Positions 60,337-64,000 of a DNA stretch of 64,000 nucleotides are shown here, piece after piece; within the stretch, counting starts at the first letter, position 1, and every line of letters begins with the position of its first letter. The position numbers were made by a program, and so were the translations under genes. Source of the stretch: Gp7-AA10 sp035636095 (GTDB taxonomy: Bacteria > Acidobacteriota > Thermoanaerobaculia > Gp7-AA8); NCBI GenBank assembly GCA_035636095.1, contig DASPZU010000121.1, forward strand, positions 41,169 to 105,168, written 5' to 3'. The notes under the pieces are model-generated. The model ran no database searches and was not told where the DNA came from. It worked only from the letters and a program-made list of their open reading frames with translations.

Positions 60337-61062
60337 CGGCAATCGCCGCGGGTTGTGCATGAGCGCGATCATCTCGCGCACCGCCTTGTCCAATCCGACC
60401 AGGGCCGCGCGCGCGATGATGGAGTGCCCGATGTTCAGCTCCTCGATGTCTTCATTGATCGCGATGGCATCGATGTTTCGGTAATTCAAACCGTGACCGG
60501 CCAGGACGACCAGTCCCATCTTCCGCGCTGCCTTGGCGGCGGTGTTGATTTTTTCCAGCTCCGCCGCCCAGCTTCCGCGGATCCACCCTTCGGTGAACTT
60601 TCCGGTGTTGATCTCGATTTTCGGCGCGCGAATTTTCTGGCACTGCCGGATCTGCTCGAGATCGGGATCGACGAAGATCGAAACGTCGATGGCGGAATCG
60701 ATCAGTTGCCGGACGATCTTCTCCAGATTGCCCGCGTGCAGCACGACGTCCAACCCTCCCTCGGTGGTCAGCTCGTCGCGGCGTTCGGGGACCAGCGTCA
60801 CCTGATGCGGCTTGATGGTCTGCGCCACCCGGGCCATCTCGGGTGTGCTCGCCATTTCGATGTTGAGATGTGTTGAAACCGTGCGGCGCAGGATCTCGAC
60901 GTCGCGGTCCTGAATGTGACGGCGATCCGCCCGCAGATGCACCGTGATTCCCTGCGCGCCGGCCAGCTCGCACATCACCGCCGCCGCAACCGGATCGGGC
61001 TCGTCGGACTTGCGGACCTCGCGAATAGTCGCGATGTGGTCGATGTTCACTGCCAAGCGCAT
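60322..61062 (-). CDS. pdxJ: Pyridoxine 5'-phosphate synthase PdxJ
   Basis: A 246-aa TIM-barrel enzyme that condenses 1-deoxyxylulose 5-phosphate with 3-amino-2-oxopropyl phosphate (from PdxA) to pyridoxine 5'-phosphate. Motifs match PdxJ: MRLAVNIDHIATIREVR at the start, GITVHLRADRRHIQDRDV, VTLVPERRDELTTEGGLDV, FVDPD, IEINTGKF, VLAGHGLNYRN and ELNIGHSIIARAALVGLDKAV. The length is normal for the family. It is divergent from the ABC-F gene with a 23-nt gap. Confidence 0.97.
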   Translation of the reverse strand: MRLAVNIDHIATIREVRKSDEPDPVAAAVMCELAGAQGITVHLRADRRHIQDRDVEILRRTVSTHLNIEMASTPEMARVAQTIKPHQVTLVPERRDELTTEGGLDVVLHAGNLEKIVRQLIDSAIDVSIFVDPDLEQIRQCQKIRAPKIEINTGKFTEGWIRGSWAAELEKINTAAKAARKMGLVVLAGHGLNYRNIDAIAINEDIEELNIGHSIIARAALVGLDKAVREMIALMHNPRRLPSGPH

Positions 61063-61085
61063 GAGGTTAGGTTAACAGTTAAACC

Positions 61086-63008
61086 ATGCTTTATCGCTTC
61101 GAAAATATCGAGAAGAGCTACGGCCCGCACGACGTGCTGCGCGGCGTGACATGGCAGCACAACCCGGGCGAGAAAGTCGGCCTGGTCGGCCGCAACGGCG
61201 CCGGAAAGACGACCCTCTTCAAGCTTCTGCTCAAGGAAGAGGAGCCCGATCGCGGGGAGATCATTCGCGCTTCCGGTCTGACCATCGGTCACGTCAGTCA
61301 ACATCTCGACGCCGAGCAGGGGGTGACGCTTTTCGATTACGTCGAGACAGCCTTCGCGGAGGTGTTGGCGATCGAACAGAAGATGCGGTTGATCGAGCAC
61401 GATCTCTCCGACGCCACGCGCGAAGATCACCATCGTCTCCTCGAAAAATATGCCGGGCTGCAGCACGACTACGAGCACGCCAACGGCTACACCCTGCATG
61501 CGGAAGTCGAACGCGTGCTCAGCGGCGTCGGATTCGAAAAGTCGGATCGGGAGCGGCCCATTCACGAGTTCAGCGGCGGGCAGCAGAACCGCGCCATGCT
61601 CGCGCGCGTGCTGCTCACCAAAGTCGATCTGCTGCTGCTCGACGAGCCCACCAACCATCTCGATCTCAACGGCATCGAGTTTCTCGAAGAGTTCCTGCAG
61701 TCATTCAAAGGCAGCTTTGTGCTGATTTCGCACGATCGAACATTTCTCAATCGCACCATCGAAAAGATCGTCGAGCTGGCGCATGGGAAATTGATCGAGT
61801 ATCACGGCAACTACGAGCGCTTCCTGCAGCTGCGCCAGGAGCGCGTCGAGAAGATGGCGGTCGATTACGACCGGCGGCAGGAGTTCATCGAGCGCACGCA
61901 GGAGTTCATCCGACGCAACATCGCGGGGCAGAAGACCAAGCAGGCCAAGTCGCGGCGCAAGATGCTCAACCGGCTCGATGAGCTCGAGCGGCCGGAGACT
62001 GACCAGACGTTCGCAAATTTTCGGCTGGAGGCCGGCCCGCGTTCCGGCGCCATCTCGCTCACCGTCGACCGCGTCACGGCAGGCTACGAAGACAAACCGA
62101 TCGTCAACAACCTCAGCATGGTGATCCGCCGCGGCGAGCGTTACGCGATCATGGGGCCGAACGGTTCCGGGAAATCGACGCTGTTGAAGACATTTGCGGG
62201 ACGCCTGCAGCCGCTGAGCGGCACGATCGCTCACGGCCACAACGTCCATGTCGGCTACTACGATCAGACGCTGGGCGACCTCGATCCGAAGGGCAGCGTG
62301 ATCGATGAGGTCTGGAACCTCGATCATTCGCAGACCGAGGAGCAGGTGAGGGGTTATCTGGCGCAGTTTTCGTTCTTCGATGAGGACGTGTTCAAGAAGA
62401 CTCGCGATCTATCGGGCGGCGAACGCGGTCGGCTGGCGCTCGCGAAGATCATGTACGCCGGCGGCAATCTGATGCTGCTCGACGAGCCGACCAACCATCT
62501 GGATGTCTATACCCGTGAGGCGCTGGAAGCGGCGCTGGAGCGGTTCACGGGCGCGCTGGTGGTCGTGTCGCATGATCGCTACTTCATCGATCGCGTCGCC
62601 GAGAACATCATCCTCGTCGAGGATGGTCACGCCGAAGTGTATGCCGGCAACTACAGCGATCTGGTGGAGCGGATGAAGGCGGGGGTGGCGATGCCCCTCA
62701 CCCCGGCCCTCTCCCCGCAAGCGGGGAGAGGGTGGCGCCAAGCGCCGGGTGAGGGGCCGAACAAGCGCGAGCAAAAAAAGCGCGACCGCCGCCTCAAAAA
62801 ACTCGACGAGGAGATCGCGACGCTCGAGGAGCGCATCTCTGCCGCCGAGCGTGAGCGCGAGCGCAACGATCTGCTTCTGTGCAATGAAGAGGTCTATCGC
62901 GATGGCGAGCGCACCAAGAAGATTCAGGCGCAGAATGCCGATCTGAAGGCCATGATCGAGCTGCTGTACGGCAAATGGGAAGCGCTGGCGAAGGAAAAGG
63001 AATCGTGA
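61086..63008 (+). CDS. ABC-F family ATPase with an in-frame palindromic insert
   Basis: A 640-aa protein with two ABC domains (Walker A GRNGAGKTT and GPNGSGKST; signatures FSGGQQNR and LSGGERGR; Walker B LLLLDEPTNHLD and LMLLDEPTNHLD) and an inter-domain linker (about 240-310) as in ribosome-associated ABC-F proteins of the YdiF/Uup type. After the second ABC domain, residues 536-558 (beginning MPLTPALSPQAGRG) are encoded by a copy of the dispersed palindromic element, just before the basic coiled-coil C-terminal domain. The stop overlaps the GTG of cinA. A role in translation or ribosome protection is inferred from the family. Confidence 0.93.
   Translation: MLYRFENIEKSYGPHDVLRGVTWQHNPGEKVGLVGRNGAGKTTLFKLLLKEEEPDRGEIIRASGLTIGHVSQHLDAEQGVTLFDYVETAFAEVLAIEQKMRLIEHDLSDATREDHHRLLEKYAGLQHDYEHANGYTLHAEVERVLSGVGFEKSDRERPIHEFSGGQQNRAMLARVLLTKVDLLLLDEPTNHLDLNGIEFLEEFLQSFKGSFVLISHDRTFLNRTIEKIVELAHGKLIEYHGNYERFLQLRQERVEKMAVDYDRRQEFIERTQEFIRRNIAGQKTKQAKSRRKMLNRLDELERPETDQTFANFRLEAGPRSGAISLTVDRVTAGYEDKPIVNNLSMVIRRGERYAIMGPNGSGKSTLLKTFAGRLQPLSGTIAHGHNVHVGYYDQTLGDLDPKGSVIDEVWNLDHSQTEEQVRGYLAQFSFFDEDVFKKTRDLSGGERGRLALAKIMYAGGNLMLLDEPTNHLDVYTREALEAALERFTGALVVVSHDRYFIDRVAENIILVEDGHAEVYAGNYSDLVERMKAGVAMPLTPALSPQAGRGWRQAPGEGPNKREQKKRDRRLKKLDEEIATLEERISAAERERERNDLLLCNEEVYRDGERTKKIQAQNADLKAMIELLYGKWEALAKEKES
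62693..62757. repeat. Dispersed palindromic element, copy 3, inside the ABC-F gene
   Basis: The core CCCTCTCCCCGC (62707-62718) pairs with 62721-62732; a GGCGC/GCGCC hairpin and outer arms CCCCTCACCC and GGGTGAGGGG complete it. The plan and most bases match copy 2 at 10144-10212. The reading frame passes through without a stop. Confidence 0.93.
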
Positions 63009-64000
63009 AGGCTTCGATCATCGCGGTCGGCTCGGAGATGCTCGGGCCGACCCGCCTCGACACGAATTCTCTGAAGATCACGGCGGCCTTCGAGGATTTC
63101 GGTGTGAACGTCGCTCGCAAGAGCGTGGTCGGCGACCTTCTCCCCGATCTAGTCGACGAGATCCGCTACTCGCTTGACCACTCCGACATCCTCGTCATCA
63201 CCGGCGGCCTCGGTCCCACCGAGGATGACATGACGCGCGATGCGCTGGTCGAGGCTTTCGGACTGCAGATAGAGATCGATCAGTCGATCGTCGACCGCAT
63301 CGAGGCGCGTTTCAAAGCCCGCGGCTGGAAGATGCCCGAGGTCAACAAACGTCAGGCGAATGTTTTTCGCGGACAGACCACGCTGCGCAATGAGCGCGGC
63401 ACCGCGCCCGGCTTTCTTCTTGCCGCTGGAGGAAAAGACGTTTGGGTTTTCCCGGGTGTGCCGCACGAGCTGGAATGGATGATCGAGACGTACCTCGTGC
63501 CGTGGCTGCAGCAGAAGACGGGCGGTCGGGCGCGACAGCGTCGCGTTCTCAAAATCGCAGGCATGACGGAGTCGGGCGTCGAAGAGAAGTTGAAGCCGTA
63601 TTACGACGCGCACAACCATGAGCCGCTGACGATCCTCGCGACCAGCGGCACGATCGAGCTGCATCTGATCGCCGACGGCAGCGATGCGCAATCCGTCATC
63701 GCCGAGCGTGAAAAAGAATTAGTAACGATATTTAGTGACAAAATTTATGGGTACGACGGCGACACGCTGGAGTCGGTCATCGGCCGCATGCTGCTCGAGC
63801 GGCACGGGACGGTTTCGGTCGCGGAGTCATGCACCGGCGGCCTGCTTGCTTCGCGCATCACCGACGTGCCGGGAAGCTCCGGCTACTTCATGGGCGGCGC
63901 GGTCTGCTACACCGCCGACGCCAAGATGTTCATCGCGGGCGTCGATCCGGCGCTGATCCAGGAGTTCGGCGAGGTCTCGGAGCAGGTGGCGGTCGATCTG
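63005..64000 (+). CDS. cinA: CinA-like competence/damage-inducible protein (runs off the right edge)
   Basis: 332 codons are in the window with no stop, so the C-terminus is missing. The N-terminal MoaB/MogA-like molybdopterin-binding (COG1058) domain shows ASIIAVGSEMLGPTRLDTNS, VITGGLGPTEDDMTRDAL and FPGVPHELEWM. From about residue 260 the PncC-type amidase domain begins (SVAESCTGGLLASRIT, SSGYFMGGAVCY), which deamidates nicotinamide mononucleotide in the family. The GTG start overlaps the ABC-F stop (GTGA). The linker codons at 63710-63750 lie in an AT-rich patch. Confidence 0.95.
   Translation, partial: MKASIIAVGSEMLGPTRLDTNSLKITAAFEDFGVNVARKSVVGDLLPDLVDEIRYSLDHSDILVITGGLGPTEDDMTRDALVEAFGLQIEIDQSIVDRIEARFKARGWKMPEVNKRQANVFRGQTTLRNERGTAPGFLLAAGGKDVWVFPGVPHELEWMIETYLVPWLQQKTGGRARQRRVLKIAGMTESGVEEKLKPYYDAHNHEPLTILATSGTIELHLIADGSDAQSVIAEREKELVTIFSDKIYGYDGDTLESVIGRMLLERHGTVSVAESCTGGLLASRITDVPGSSGYFMGGAVCYTADAKMFIAGVDPALIQEFGEVSEQVAVDL
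63710..63750. other. AT-rich patch inside cinA
   Basis: About 41 bp of AT-rich sequence in frame (EKELVTIFSDKIYG), between the two CinA domains. On the reverse strand it contains GTCAC followed by TAAATATC and GTTAC, similar to the patch at 57706. Confidence 0.6.

Noticed and set aside
1..64000. CRISPR array or insertion sequence
   Set aside because: No regularly spaced repeats of 25-40 bp and no transposase gene were found.

Overview
The window looks like a chromosomal segment of an acidobacterium or close relative (an inference from gene content; no rRNA is present). It is GC-rich and Gram-negative in type. The main clues are six very large TonB-dependent receptors, each with an N-terminal carboxypeptidase-regulatory-like domain (Oar/SusC-like), two GWxTD-family proteins, a sulfatase-like/TPR lipoprotein, PagL, an archaic chaperone-usher pilus operon, and PdxA/PdxJ.

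Layout. 1-2.9 kb: a lytic-transglycosylase-type lipoprotein running off the left edge, a GNAT protein and a XerD-like recombinase. 3-13.3 kb: two TonB receptors flank a set of small units: a dicarboxylate/glutamate symporter, a 58-aa zinc-binding-type protein, a lipoprotein, an orphan receiver, tRNA-Gly(CCC), a palindrome-fronted gene pair of unknown function, PagL and a CusF-like lipoprotein. 13.3-16.6 kb: a MacA/MacB-type ABC exporter in three genes. 16.8-20.3 kb: bactofilin, then aldehyde dehydrogenase, YHS protein and M28 peptidase, the last three coupled by overlapping codons. 20.3-37.8 kb: four more TonB receptors around a GWxTD, sulfatase/TPR, GWxTD operon. 38-46.7 kb: a small Cys-rich secreted protein, EttA, a membrane-anchored SpoIIE-type phosphatase, an MFS transporter coupled to a PlsC acyltransferase, PdxA coupled to a 47-aa membrane protein, and an Hfq-like protein. 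46.8-56.2 kb: etfB-etfA, then a six-gene chaperone-usher pilus operon (a pilin-like first gene, SCPU subunit, chaperone, SCPU subunit, usher, double-SCPU tip candidate), then ETF-quinone oxidoreductase. 56.3-60.3 kb: MoxR, DUF58 and TgpA-type transglutaminase. 60.3-64 kb: PdxJ, a second ABC-F ATPase and CinA, which runs off the right edge.

How the genes fit together. Much of the window serves the cell envelope: nutrient uptake by TonB receptors, lipid A and phospholipid modification, export, pili and peptidoglycan turnover. EtfAB with ETF-QO form an electron path from flavoprotein dehydrogenases to quinone, and PdxA with PdxJ are successive steps of pyridoxal phosphate synthesis.

The most unusual layer is non-coding. 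Palindromic or tandem short repeats sit at gene ends and starts, and three unrelated palindromes lie in frame inside protein genes (ABC-F, MFS, acyltransferase). Several hairpins are built from 7- or 8-bp units repeated in one orientation and then inverted, often touching a stop codon. Four short AT-rich patches inside otherwise GC-rich genes share a loose GTCAC-type motif. No CRISPR array, insertion sequence or prophage was found.
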